Positions 25,430 through 33,615 of a DNA stretch of 64,000 nucleotides are shown here, one piece after another. The notes below the pieces were generated by a model that saw only the letters and a list, made by a program, of their open reading frames with translations, had not been told where the DNA came from and ran no database searches. The position numbers and the translations under genes are program-made. The stretch is from Prauserella cavernicola (GTDB lineage: Bacteria; Actinomycetota; Actinomycetes; Mycobacteriales; Pseudonocardiaceae), in the NCBI RefSeq assembly GCF_016595675.1, contig NZ_JAENJH010000014.1:22018-86017 (forward strand). Reading direction: 5' to 3'. Position 1 is the first letter of the stretch. The number at the start of each line of letters is the position of its first letter.

Positions 25430-25479
25430 TTCTTGACCGTACGGTCCACCATAAGCATGGTGGACCGTACGGTCAAGAA
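25430..25479. promoter_or_regulatory. double TetR-type operator, perfect 23-bp inverted repeat
   Basis: The two arms 25430-25452 and 25457-25479 are exact reverse complements around a 4-bp spacer. Each arm contains the 12-bp palindrome GACCGTACGGTC (25435-25446 and 25463-25474), so the site is two identical operators 28 bp apart. It lies in the 105-bp gap between the divergent SDR and TetR genes. Confidence 0.85.
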
Positions 25480-25489
25480 TCCGTATCCT
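25461..25489 (+). promoter_or_regulatory. predicted promoter of the TetR gene, leaderless transcript
   Basis: TGGACC (25461-25466) and TATCCT (25484-25489) with a 17-bp spacer place the transcription start at about 25496-25497, at the ATG (25497). No ribosome site precedes the ATG, in agreement with leaderless translation. The second operator palindrome covers the end of the -35 box and the spacer, so binding would block this promoter. Confidence 0.55.
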
Positions 25490-25496
25490 GGTTCGC

Positions 25497-26096
25497 ATGG
25501 CACGTCCGCGAGCGTTCGACGAGAAGCAGGTCCTGAACGCCGTCCGTGATCAGTTCTGGGACGCCGGTTACGCCGCGACCTCGCTAGCAGACCTGATGCG
25601 GGTCAGCGGCCTGGGCAAAGGCAGCCTGTATGCGGCGTTCGGCGACAAGCGTCAGCTCTTTCTCCGGGTCCTGACCAGCTACACCGATGAACTCCTCGGC
25701 CACCTTCGCGAAGCCCTCGCCGAGGCTCCACGCGCCCTGGACGCACTACGCACGCTCCTCGATGCGCCGATCGACGACTCGACCGGCGCCGGCCCGCGGC
25801 GTGGCTGCCTGATGGCCAACAGCACCTGCGAACTCGGTAACGCCGATCCGGACGTCCTCGACCACGCCCACCGCACCTACGAGGCGTCCACCGCGCTGAT
25901 CGCCGACTGCGCCGCCCGCGCCCAACGCGAGGGAGACCTACCGGCAGAAGCGGATCCGATCGCTCTGGCGCGGGCCCTCCTGGCCGCGCAACAAGGGCTC
26001 GTGTTCATGAGCCGGACCGGGCTGGACACGGCCACACTCACTGCCACAGCACGATCACTCGCGGCTCAACTCCTGCCGGACCACACCGGCGGCTGA
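25497..26096 (+). CDS. TetR/AcrR-family repressor
   Basis: 199 aa. Residues 8-55 contain the TetR HTH (ATSLADLMRVSGLGKGSLYAAFGDK, in blocks TSLADLMRVSG and KGSLYAAFGDKRQLF). The C-terminal part, with GCLMANSTCELG near residue 101, is the TetR_C_16/YcdC-like ligand domain found in repressors of SDR genes. It is divergent from the FabG-like SDR and probably represses both genes by binding the double palindrome between them. Confidence 0.9.
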   Translation: MARPRAFDEKQVLNAVRDQFWDAGYAATSLADLMRVSGLGKGSLYAAFGDKRQLFLRVLTSYTDELLGHLREALAEAPRALDALRTLLDAPIDDSTGAGPRRGCLMANSTCELGNADPDVLDHAHRTYEASTALIADCAARAQREGDLPAEADPIALARALLAAQQGLVFMSRTGLDTATLTATARSLAAQLLPDHTGG

Positions 26097-26251
26097 ACCC
26101 GCAGGCGCACCCGGACCGTTCGCACTGAGCCTTGCCAACCTGGGTGAACCCGCGGTGCAGGGCCGGACTGCGTGCCGTGCCCTCGAATGACGCGATCGAG
26201 GTCGGAGACGCTGACGTAGGCTGAAATCCGCCGTACGACGGAGGAGGGCGA

Positions 26252-26920
26252 GTGGCCGAGACGACGGTGGCCGAGGTGATGTCCGAGCTGGCCGCGCTCG
26301 AGGACCCGAAGGCACGCGCGGTGAACGAGCGGCACGGTGACGACCACGGCGTCAACCTCAGCAAGCTGCGCGCGCTGGCGAAACAGCTGAAGACGCAGCA
26401 GGATCTGGCGCGCGAGCTCTGGGCGACGACCGACTCCGCCGCGCGGCTGCTGGCGCTGCTGATCTGCCGTCCGAAGGCGTTCGACCGCGACGAGCTGGAC
26501 GTCATGGTGCGCGAGGCGGGCACACCCAAGGTGCACGACTGGGTCGTGAACTACGTGGTGAAGAAGAGCCCGCACGCCGAGGACCTGCGCCTGGCCTGGT
26601 CCGCCGATCCGGATCCGGTGGTCGCGAGCGCGGGCTGGGCGCTGACCACCGAACGCGTGGCGAAGCGACCCGAGGGCCTCGACTTCGCGGGGCTGCTCGA
26701 TGTCATCGAGGTGGAGCTGAAGGACGCCCCGGACCGGCTGCAGTGGGCGATGAACCACTGCCTGGCCCAGATCGGCATCGAGCACGCCGAGCACCGCGCT
26801 CGCGCGATCGACATCGGTGAGCGCCTGGAAGTGCTCAAGGACTATCCGACGCCACCGAACTGCACGTCCCCGTTCGCCCCGACCTGGATCGCCGAGATCG
26901 TGCGACGCCAGCACGCCTGA
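26252..26920 (+). CDS. DNA alkylation repair protein (AlkD-like HEAT fold)
   Basis: 222 aa, all-helical. HGVNLSKLRALAKQLK near residue 31, LWATTDSAARLLALLI and VHDWVVNYVVKKSPHAEDLRLAW match the helix pairs of the AlkC/AlkD HEAT-repeat glycosylase family, which removes bulky or cationic alkylated bases. The GTG at 26252 follows GGAGGAGGG. Alone on the plus strand; no damage-response promoter recognised. Confidence 0.8.
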   Translation: MAETTVAEVMSELAALEDPKARAVNERHGDDHGVNLSKLRALAKQLKTQQDLARELWATTDSAARLLALLICRPKAFDRDELDVMVREAGTPKVHDWVVNYVVKKSPHAEDLRLAWSADPDPVVASAGWALTTERVAKRPEGLDFAGLLDVIEVELKDAPDRLQWAMNHCLAQIGIEHAEHRARAIDIGERLEVLKDYPTPPNCTSPFAPTWIAEIVRRQHA

Positions 26921-27004
26921 CCCCGCGAGCCGTCGCCGCGGTCCCGTCCTCGTCGTGTTGGCCGCCGACGCTTCGCCCCGGAATGGTTAGTGGAGGATGG
27001 ATGC

Positions 27005-27505
27005 ATGATCGGTGATCGCTGGGGTGTGAGCGACAGCGAGATCGCGCGAACCTATCCGTGCGACGACTTCGTCACCTCACCCACGCTGCAGGCCTGGCGA
27101 GGGGTGAGTGTCGAGGCGCCCGCCGACGCAGTGTGGCCGTGGGTCGCGCAAGTGCGGCTCGCACCGTACTCGTACGACTGGATCGACAACCTCGGCCGCC
27201 GCTCACCCCGCGAGCTGGTCGCGCTTCCCGAACCTCGGGTCGGAGAGAAGTTCACCGCCGCCGGCGGGCGCAAACTCGGCCGGATCGTCTCGGTCGCCCC
27301 GGGAGAACAGTTGACGGGCGTCATCATGGGCGCCGTCATGTCCTATGTGCTCGTCCCGCAAGCTCACGACACATCGCGCCTGCTGCTGAAGCTGGTCATG
27401 CGCACCAACCGCTGCGTGGCCGTCGGGCTGTCCATCGGCGATCTCGTCATGGCTCGACGGCAGTTGCTCAACTTCAAGCTGCTCGCCGAGCAGCACCAGC
27501 ACTGA
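27005..27505 (+). CDS. SRPBCC-like (polyketide cyclase/START fold) small protein
   Basis: 166 aa. VSVEAPADAVWPWVAQVR near residue 31 is the usual opening of the SRPBCC helix-grip fold, followed by SYDWIDNLGRRSPRELV and a beta-rich remainder. The ATG at 27005 lies 7 bp after GGAGG; the frame can be extended to a GTG at 26990. Function unknown; proteins of this type bind hydrophobic ligands. Confidence 0.7.
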   Translation: MIGDRWGVSDSEIARTYPCDDFVTSPTLQAWRGVSVEAPADAVWPWVAQVRLAPYSYDWIDNLGRRSPRELVALPEPRVGEKFTAAGGRKLGRIVSVAPGEQLTGVIMGAVMSYVLVPQAHDTSRLLLKLVMRTNRCVAVGLSIGDLVMARRQLLNFKLLAEQHQH

Positions 27506-27526
27506 GTCGCAAGCCGCTGTGCGGCC

Positions 27527-27777
27527 ACAAAAACAACGCCGCCGAACACCTCTTGTCGCTCCGGTCCCGCGGCTTCACCCACGCCGGTTTGTGGGTGCTC
27601 GGCACCAACGAACGCGCGCGGCGTTTCTACCATCGCCACGGCTGAACCGGCACCGGAGGTTCCCAGCTCGACTTAGGACCCGGCGGCACCGAACTGGACG
27701 AACGACGGCTCCACCGCGAGCTGGGCCGGATCGGGCCACGCGGAGCTACGCAGGAGCGGGAAGATCCTCGGGCCTGA
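27527..27777 (+). pseudogene. remnant of a GNAT acetyltransferase, frameshifted
   Basis: The plus strand encodes FTHAGLWVLGTNERARRFYHRHG, the well-known C-terminal GNAT stretch, here given in blocks LWVLGTNERARRFY, ending at a TGA at 27643-27645. After a +1 shift the frame continues as LDLGPGGTELDERRLHREL, which is the usual end of the same family, to a stop at 27775-27777. The N-terminal two thirds, including the acetyl-CoA loop, are missing. The end overlaps the converging IclR gene. Confidence 0.65.
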
Positions 27778-28675
27778 CGGTCTCGACCCACGGCAAAGCC
27801 TCCGGGCTCACGTCGTCCACGGAAGCCCAGCCGGCCGGAACCGGTGGGCCTCCCAGCGCACGACTCGCGGCGGCCGCGGCGCACCGCACGTGGCCGGCGA
27901 TCGCCGGAACGCGTTCGAGGCTCAGCCGCTGCACGGGACCGGACACGCTGATGCTCGCCACGACCGTGCCCTCAGGGCCGACGATCGGAGCGGACACGCA
28001 CCGCAGGCCCTCCTCGAGTTCCTCGTCGTCGAGCCCGAACCCGTCGGCGCGCAGCCGGGTGAGGTCCGCGACGAGCGCGTCGACGGACCGGACCGTCCGC
28101 TCCGTCCGCGCCTCCAGTTCCCCACCGGAGTAGAGACCGTCAAGTTCGGCCGGGTCGAGGCCCGCAAGCAGGGCCTTGCCCATCGAGCTGACGTAGGCGG
28201 GAGCGATCTTGCCTGCCCAGGAATGCATCCGTACGGTGTGCCAGCCGTCGGTGACGGACACCGTACGAGCGTTGCCCCCCTCGAGCACGGCCATGTGCCC
28301 GGTCTCACCGGTCTGCCAGGTCAGGCGGGCGAGATGCGGTACGACAACCCGTTCGAGGTCGAGGTCCTGACTGGCCAGCGTACCGAGCGCGGCCAGCTTG
28401 CCGCCCAGCCGATAGGTCCCCACGGTGTCGCCCGGCTCGAGGAACCCGGCGTGTGCCAGGGTCGCCGCGATGCGCGACGCGCTGGACTTGTGGACCCCGA
28501 GATGGCGTGCCATCTCGCCGATCCCGACCGTCGGGCGGTCCCTGCGGAACATGTCGAGCACGACAAGCCCGTGGAGGAGGGCGCCGACCAGCCGTCGATC
28601 GGCCGTACGCCCCTCCGAGGCCGTCGATTCCGTCACCATTGTCCGCCCCATCCGGCCGGTCACCGGCTTGTTCAC
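27746..28675 (-). CDS. IclR-family transcriptional regulator
   Basis: 309 aa. Residues 30-85 are the winged helix (LVVLDMFRRDRPTVGIGEMARHLGVHKSSASRIAATL in order VGIGEMARHLG, SSASRIAATL). Residues 110-275 are the effector domain (YVSSMGKALLAGL, GLDDEELEEGLRCVSAPIVG, VVASISVSGP). Starts at GTG 28675 or at ATG 28651/28639; none has a strong ribosome site. It follows the flavin dehydrogenase gene convergently in the same direction and probably controls the cluster 28683-39333. A palindrome at 31779-31796 in the divergent promoter is the best candidate operator. Confidence 0.87.
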   Translation of the reverse strand: MNKPVTGRMGRTMVTESTASEGRTADRRLVGALLHGLVVLDMFRRDRPTVGIGEMARHLGVHKSSASRIAATLAHAGFLEPGDTVGTYRLGGKLAALGTLASQDLDLERVVVPHLARLTWQTGETGHMAVLEGGNARTVSVTDGWHTVRMHSWAGKIAPAYVSSMGKALLAGLDPAELDGLYSGGELEARTERTVRSVDALVADLTRLRADGFGLDDEELEEGLRCVSAPIVGPEGTVVASISVSGPVQRLSLERVPAIAGHVRCAAAAASRALGGPPVPAGWASVDDVSPEALPWVETVRPEDLPAPA

Positions 28676-28682
28676 CCGCGGC

Positions 28683-30290
28683 TCACCATGACGGTGATCC
28701 GCTTTTCACGACGGCGTCGAGCGTACTGCTGCCGGCCCGGCGCGCGATCGCCCGGCCCGCGCGGTACCCGAAGGTCATCCCCACGGCGAGCGTCGCCCCA
28801 GGACCGGGGTAGCCGTCACCGGTCCAGGCGGCCGCCGCGTTGCCCGCAGCGTAGAGGCCAGGGATGGAGGTCCCGTCCGGGCGCAGGACCTCACCGTCCA
28901 CCGAGGTCCGGGGACCGCCCTTGGAGCCGATCGTGCCGGGCAGCAGCCGGATGGCGTAGAACGGCGGGCGGTCGAGCGGTCCGAGGTTCGGCGCGTGCGC
29001 CAGGTCCGGGTCGCCGTAGTAACGGTCGTAGATCGACTCGCCGCGACCGTGGTCGTGGTCCTGGCCCTCGGCGCACACACCGTTCCACCTCGCCACGGTC
29101 TCGGTGAGGCCGTCCGGGTCGATCCCCGCCGCCAGTGCCAGCTCGCGCAGGTCGGCGCCCTGGGCCACGTGCGGTGGCACGGGGCCGTCGGCGGGCAGCC
29201 CCGGCAGGGGATAACGCCGCCGGAAGCCCTCGTCGACCACAAGGTGGGCGGTCCCGCCGTGGGCATGCAGCGCCTTGCCGATCTCGTTGTACGGCAGTGC
29301 CTCGTTGAGGAACCGGCGTCCGTCGGCGTCGACCACGATCTGCCGGGGCACCCCACGCTCCCGCACCAGGGAACGTGGGTAGGCGGCCCCGTCGACGCTC
29401 TCGCCCGGCACCTGGGTCATCGGCATCCACCAGCCCTCGCCGGTGTCGTCGATCGCGGCGCCGAGCCGCTCGGCAAGCTCCAGCGAGGCTCCGGTGCAGC
29501 CCGGCGCCGAAGCGGACACGGCCAAGGCGGATGGCATGCGGCCGCGATGGGCGTCGTCGCGGTCGTAGCCGCCGGTCGCGAGGACTACCGCGCCGGCGCG
29601 CACTTGGCGGGCCCCGCCGAGCGTCACGACCAGGTCCTCTTTGTCCTCACGCAGGCCGGTGACCTCACAGGAGGCGACGATTCGCACCCCGGCCCGCACC
29701 GCGCCGTCGATGAGCGCCGCCGCCAACGCCGGGCCTCCGGTGCGGATGCCCGCAGCCATCCGACGCTCGAGTAAGGCGTGGTCGAACCGATCAGGGCGCC
29801 GCCAGCGTTCCCACTCGGCGTGGGTGATCGGGCGGTATCCCGGGGCGACGCGGATCTGCCCGGCCTGTGGGACCAGGTTGCCGAGCGTGATCGGCTCCAT
29901 GTCGAAGCAGCGCCCGCCCGCGGTCGCGCCATCGAGGTGCTGCAGGTAGTCCGGGTAGTTCGGGCACACTCGCCACCGGTGCGGGGTGGTCCGCTCAACG
30001 AACTCCGCCATCTCGGGTGCGGTGTGCGCGAGCGCCTCGACGAACTCCGGGTGCGCCGGGTCGTAAACCTGTGCCAGGTAACGAATGCCCGCTTCCACGG
30101 TGTCCGCCGCGGACCGGTAGCCGGGGATCCAGACCCGGCCGCCGGACAGCGCGGTGGTGCCGCCGAGTTCCGCACCGCTCTCCGCGACGAGTACGCGGAG
30201 CCCAGCACTCGCGGCCGTGATCGCGGCCATGAGTCCCGCCGCGCCCGAACCGGCGACGAGGCAGTCGTAGTGGTCCTCGACGTTGGTCAC
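28683..30290 (-). CDS. FAD-dependent dehydrogenase, fumarate reductase/KstD family
   Basis: 535 aa. VAGSGAAGLMAAITAASAG near residue 11 is the FAD motif and GLYAAGNAAAAWTGDGYPGPGATLAVGMTFGYRAGR near the end is the second FAD-binding block of 3-ketosteroid-dehydrogenase-like flavoenzymes. The middle has LPGTIGSKGGPRTSVDGEVL, common to the group. GTG at 30290 follows GGAGG and overlaps the aldehyde dehydrogenase stop by 4 bp; the frame continues much further upstream but there it is only antisense-like sequence. It may introduce or reduce a double bond next to a ketone in a ring compound; substrate unknown. Confidence 0.87.
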   Translation of the reverse strand: MTNVEDHYDCLVAGSGAAGLMAAITAASAGLRVLVAESGAELGGTTALSGGRVWIPGYRSAADTVEAGIRYLAQVYDPAHPEFVEALAHTAPEMAEFVERTTPHRWRVCPNYPDYLQHLDGATAGGRCFDMEPITLGNLVPQAGQIRVAPGYRPITHAEWERWRRPDRFDHALLERRMAAGIRTGGPALAAALIDGAVRAGVRIVASCEVTGLREDKEDLVVTLGGARQVRAGAVVLATGGYDRDDAHRGRMPSALAVSASAPGCTGASLELAERLGAAIDDTGEGWWMPMTQVPGESVDGAAYPRSLVRERGVPRQIVVDADGRRFLNEALPYNEIGKALHAHGGTAHLVVDEGFRRRYPLPGLPADGPVPPHVAQGADLRELALAAGIDPDGLTETVARWNGVCAEGQDHDHGRGESIYDRYYGDPDLAHAPNLGPLDRPPFYAIRLLPGTIGSKGGPRTSVDGEVLRPDGTSIPGLYAAGNAAAAWTGDGYPGPGATLAVGMTFGYRAGRAIARRAGSSTLDAVVKSGSPSW

Positions 30291-31741
30291 GAGTCCTCCG
30301 GTCGGCGCAGGTTGAGCACGATGATCTTGGGATCGGTCATGTCCTGGACGGCGTAGCGCGGACCCTCCACGCCGAGGCCGCTGTCCTTCACACCGCCGTA
30401 GGGCATGAGGTCGGCGTGGTAGCTGGAAGTGTCGTTGACGATCACGCCGCCGACCCGCAGCGTGCGGGCCAGATGGAAGGCCCGGTCGAGGTCGCGGGTG
30501 AACACGCCGGTCTGCAGGCCGTAAGGGCCCTCGTCGACGATCCGGGCCGCCTCGTCGGGGCCGTCGACCGGGACCAGCGCCACGACCGGTGCGAACGCCT
30601 CGTGTTCCAGCAGCCGCGACCCGGGCGCGGGATCGACCACCAGTGCGGGCCGTAGCACCGCACCGTCCACCGCTCCGCCGACGACGGCGCCCCCCGCCTC
30701 GGCGACCCAATCGCCCGCCCGCCGTGCCTCGGCTGCGTCGATGAGCGGGCCGACGTCCGTCGCCGGGTCCCGTGGGTCTCCGGCACGCAGTTCCGCGACG
30801 GCGCGGCTCAGCCGCTCGGCGAGCTCGTCCGCGACCCGCCGGTCCACCAGCAGCCGCTGCACGCTCGTGCACACCTGGCCCGCCTTCCGAAAGCCCGCCC
30901 GCCGCACCAGGCGCGCGACCAGGTCTAGGTCGGCGTCGGCGGCGACAATCGACGCGCTGTTGGACCCCAGCTCCAGGTGCAGCCGAGCAAGCCCGGACGC
31001 CGCCTTGATCCTCCTGCCGACGGCCGTGGAGCCGGTGAAGGTGAAGAACCGGATCCGGCTGTCCCTGACCAGCGCGTCACCGGTCGTCTCTCCCGGCCCG
31101 CAGACCACCTGCAGCAGTCCAGCAGGCAGGCCCGCGTCGAGCAGGATCCGGGCGACGGCGAGGGCGGACAGCGGGGTCTGCTCGGCGGGTTTGAGCACCA
31201 CGGCGTTGCCGGCCGCGATCGCGGGGCCGACCTTGTGCACGACCGTCGAGAGCGGAGCGTTGAACGGCGCGATGGCTCCCACCACACCCACCGGGACGCG
31301 GATCGTGAACGCGAGCCGGTGCTCGCTGCCGGGGGTCGCCTCGACCGGTACCTGTTCCCCCGCGACCCGCACGGCCTCGCCGGAGCAGAGCCGGAACAGC
31401 TCGGCGGTGCGGGCGATCTCGCCGTCCGCGTCCGCGGGCGTGAACCCGGTCTCGGCGACGTAGGTCTCCCTCAGATCGACGGCTCTGTCGGCCACCAGTT
31501 CCGCGGCGCGGCGCAGGATCCGTTCGCGGTCGGCTGGCGGCAGCGGCACTCGGCTCGCCCTGGATGCCACCGTGACCGCTTCCGCGACCTGCTCCGGCGC
31601 GGCCTGCGCGAGCTCGGCCAGCACCTCGCCGGTGAACTTGTCGCGGACCGGGAAGGTCGCGCGGGTTCGTTGCCATTCGCCGTCGATCAGCACCCCGGTC
31701 TCCGCGGAGGCGGATCGGGTTGTCGGTCGGGTCACCGTCAT
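30287..31741 (-). CDS. aldehyde dehydrogenase (NAD(P)-dependent)
   Basis: 484 aa. VVGAIAPFNAPL near residue 137, KPAEQTPLSA, FTFTGSTAVGRRI near 220, the general base Glu257 in HLELGSNSAS and the catalytic Cys291 in AGQVCTSVQ are all in place. The sequence resembles lactaldehyde/phosphonoacetaldehyde-type dehydrogenases that oxidise small polar aldehydes. It is translationally coupled to the flavin dehydrogenase and divergent from the TPP enzyme; it could oxidise the aldehyde made by that enzyme, an inference from context. Confidence 0.9.
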   Translation of the reverse strand: MTVTRPTTRSASAETGVLIDGEWQRTRATFPVRDKFTGEVLAELAQAAPEQVAEAVTVASRASRVPLPPADRERILRRAAELVADRAVDLRETYVAETGFTPADADGEIARTAELFRLCSGEAVRVAGEQVPVEATPGSEHRLAFTIRVPVGVVGAIAPFNAPLSTVVHKVGPAIAAGNAVVLKPAEQTPLSALAVARILLDAGLPAGLLQVVCGPGETTGDALVRDSRIRFFTFTGSTAVGRRIKAASGLARLHLELGSNSASIVAADADLDLVARLVRRAGFRKAGQVCTSVQRLLVDRRVADELAERLSRAVAELRAGDPRDPATDVGPLIDAAEARRAGDWVAEAGGAVVGGAVDGAVLRPALVVDPAPGSRLLEHEAFAPVVALVPVDGPDEAARIVDEGPYGLQTGVFTRDLDRAFHLARTLRVGGVIVNDTSSYHADLMPYGGVKDSGLGVEGPRYAVQDMTDPKIIVLNLRRPEDS

Positions 31742-31778
31742 CGAGGCCCTCCTTGCGTCGTCACCCCGAGACTACCTA

Positions 31779-31796
31779 TTGTCTCGCATGAGACAA
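31779..31796. promoter_or_regulatory. palindromic operator in the divergent promoter of the second catabolic cluster
   Basis: TTGTCTC-GCAT-GAGACAA is a perfect 7-bp inverted repeat with a 4-bp centre, lying between the divergent aldehyde dehydrogenase (start 31741) and TPP-enzyme (start 31840) genes. It is the only strong symmetric site in this 98-bp gap. An 18-bp site of this form suits the IclR protein encoded at 27746-28675. Confidence 0.65.
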
Positions 31797-31839
31797 GGGG
31801 TTGGCTTATATGCAACGTACGACGATGAAGGAGTCGCCG

Positions 31840-33600
31840 ATGTCCCGTAGCGGAGCCGAGGTCATCGTCGAGCACCTGGTCCGGGAGAACGTCCCCTACG
31901 TGGTCGGCCTGTGCGGGCACGGGGACCTCGGGCTGCTCGACGCACTTCACGACCGCCAGGACGAGATCGCGACGATCTCGATGCACCACGAGTCGGCGGC
32001 GGGGTTCGTCGCCGACGCCTACTACCGCATCCGGCACCGCCCGCTGGCCACGTTCACCTCGTGCGGGCCGGGCTCGGCGAACCTGCCGGTCGCGCTCGGA
32101 TCGGCCCTGATGGACGACTCGGCCTTTCTCGCCATCACCGGCAACGTGGCCACGAGCCAGTTCAGCCGAGGGCCGTTCCAGGAGTCCGGGCGGCACTTCC
32201 AGGCCGACTTCCCCAGCGTGGTGAAGCCCTACGTCAAGCGCAGCTTCCAGGCCACCCGCCCGGAGCAGCTGCCGGTCATGCTGCGCCAGGCCTTCGACAC
32301 GATGCGCGGTGGCAGGCCCGGGCCGGTGCACCTGGACGTCCCGCTGGACGTGTTCGTCGAACGGACCGATGCCGACACCTCCGGGTGGGCGGGTACCACG
32401 GCCGCCCGCACCGGCGCCGCCGCAGAGCAGGTCGACGCCGTGCTCGAGCTGCTCGCCGAGTCGGAGCGGGTGGTGATCGTGGCGGGTTCGGGGGTCGAGA
32501 CGGACGAGGCCAGGGCCGAGCTCGCGGCGTTCGCCGAACTCGTCCAGGCGCCGGTGGTCACCTCGCCGCTGGGCAAGCCGGCGCTGCCCTCCGGCCACGC
32601 CCTCGCGCTCGGCGCCGCTGGCCGCAACGGGACGCTGCAGGCTAACCGCGCCACCCGCAACGCCGATCTCGTCCTCGCGTTCGGGACCCGGTTCGACGAC
32701 CGGTCCACCAGCTCGTGGCTGCCGGGCTACACCTACTCGTTCCCCAAGTCCCGGTTGGTCCACGTGCATGTCGATCCCCTGGAGATCGGCCGCAACTTCC
32801 CGCCCACCGTGGGGATCCCGGCGAGCCCGCGCGAAGTGCTGCGCCAGCTGGCCGCCGCTGTTCCCCGGCAGGTGCCGCCGAGCAGGCACGCCTGGCTGGA
32901 CCGGACAGCGCGGTGGCGACGGGAGTGGGAAGCGCACGTCGCGCCGCACCGCAGCAGCGACGCCGTACCCATCCGGCCCGAGCGGGTGCTCGCGGACCTG
33001 CGCGGAGTGCTGCCAGCCGACGCGATCCTGGTCAGCGACGTGGGCGTGCACCACAACTGGATCGTGCAGGAGTGGCCCGTCGAGCACGGAACTCTCCTGC
33101 AGAGCTGGGGATTCGCCTCGATGGGCTTCGGCCCGGCCGGGGTGCTCGGTGCCCACCTCGCCGCCCCCGAGCGCGCCGCCGTGGCGGTCGTCGGGGACGG
33201 CGGGTTCCTCATGTTGCCGAGCGTGGTCGCGACCGCGGTGCAGTACGCGATCCCGGCCGTGTGGCTGGTCTGGAACAACGGCGGGTACATGTCGATCCGC
33301 GACCAGCAGCACGCGTACTTCGGCGCCGACCGCGAGCTCGCCACCACGTTCCGCATCGCCGCGACCGGCGAGCCGCACCGCACCGACTTCGCTGCCATGG
33401 CCAGGTCGATGGGCGGCGAGGGCATCACCGTGACCCATCCCGCCGATCTCGGCCCGGCGCTGGAAACCGCACTCGCCTCCCCCGCTCCCGTTGTGGTCGA
33501 CGTGCGGGTCGACGACGCCGTTCACCCGCCCGCCGTCGCCACCTGGGCGCTGCCGCCCCTGCCACATCCCGAACCGGCCTTCGGCTGGCCGGACTACTGA
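31840..33600 (+). CDS. thiamine pyrophosphate-dependent enzyme (acetolactate synthase/IolD-like)
   Basis: 586 aa, three-domain TPP enzyme. The cofactor-activating Glu51 is in MHHESAAGF; the central domain has EPATIT-free VVIVAGSGVETDEA; the diphosphate motif is VGDGGFLML with WNNGGYMS 24-30 residues later. Start at ATG 31840, with AAGGAG 6 bp before; the frame can be read from TTG 31801 but that region overlaps the operator-promoter. The family includes acetolactate synthase, oxalyl-CoA decarboxylase, sulfoacetaldehyde acetyltransferase and cyclitol-dione hydrolases. No FAD-binding synthase partner or regulatory subunit is nearby, so a catabolic lyase or hydrolase role is more likely than amino acid synthesis. 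Confidence 0.87.
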   Translation: MSRSGAEVIVEHLVRENVPYVVGLCGHGDLGLLDALHDRQDEIATISMHHESAAGFVADAYYRIRHRPLATFTSCGPGSANLPVALGSALMDDSAFLAITGNVATSQFSRGPFQESGRHFQADFPSVVKPYVKRSFQATRPEQLPVMLRQAFDTMRGGRPGPVHLDVPLDVFVERTDADTSGWAGTTAARTGAAAEQVDAVLELLAESERVVIVAGSGVETDEARAELAAFAELVQAPVVTSPLGKPALPSGHALALGAAGRNGTLQANRATRNADLVLAFGTRFDDRSTSSWLPGYTYSFPKSRLVHVHVDPLEIGRNFPPTVGIPASPREVLRQLAAAVPRQVPPSRHAWLDRTARWRREWEAHVAPHRSSDAVPIRPERVLADLRGVLPADAILVSDVGVHHNWIVQEWPVEHGTLLQSWGFASMGFGPAGVLGAHLAAPERAAVAVVGDGGFLMLPSVVATAVQYAIPAVWLVWNNGGYMSIRDQQHAYFGADRELATTFRIAATGEPHRTDFAAMARSMGGEGITVTHPADLGPALETALASPAPVVVDVRVDDAVHPPAVATWALPPLPHPEPAFGWPDY

Positions 33601-33615
33601 CCAGAAAGGACGATC

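Noticed and set aside
31801..31840. Earlier starts (TTG 31801, ATG 31810, ATG 31825) for the TPP enzyme
   Set aside because: They lie next to the operator-promoter; only ATG 31840 has a good ribosome site at the right distance.
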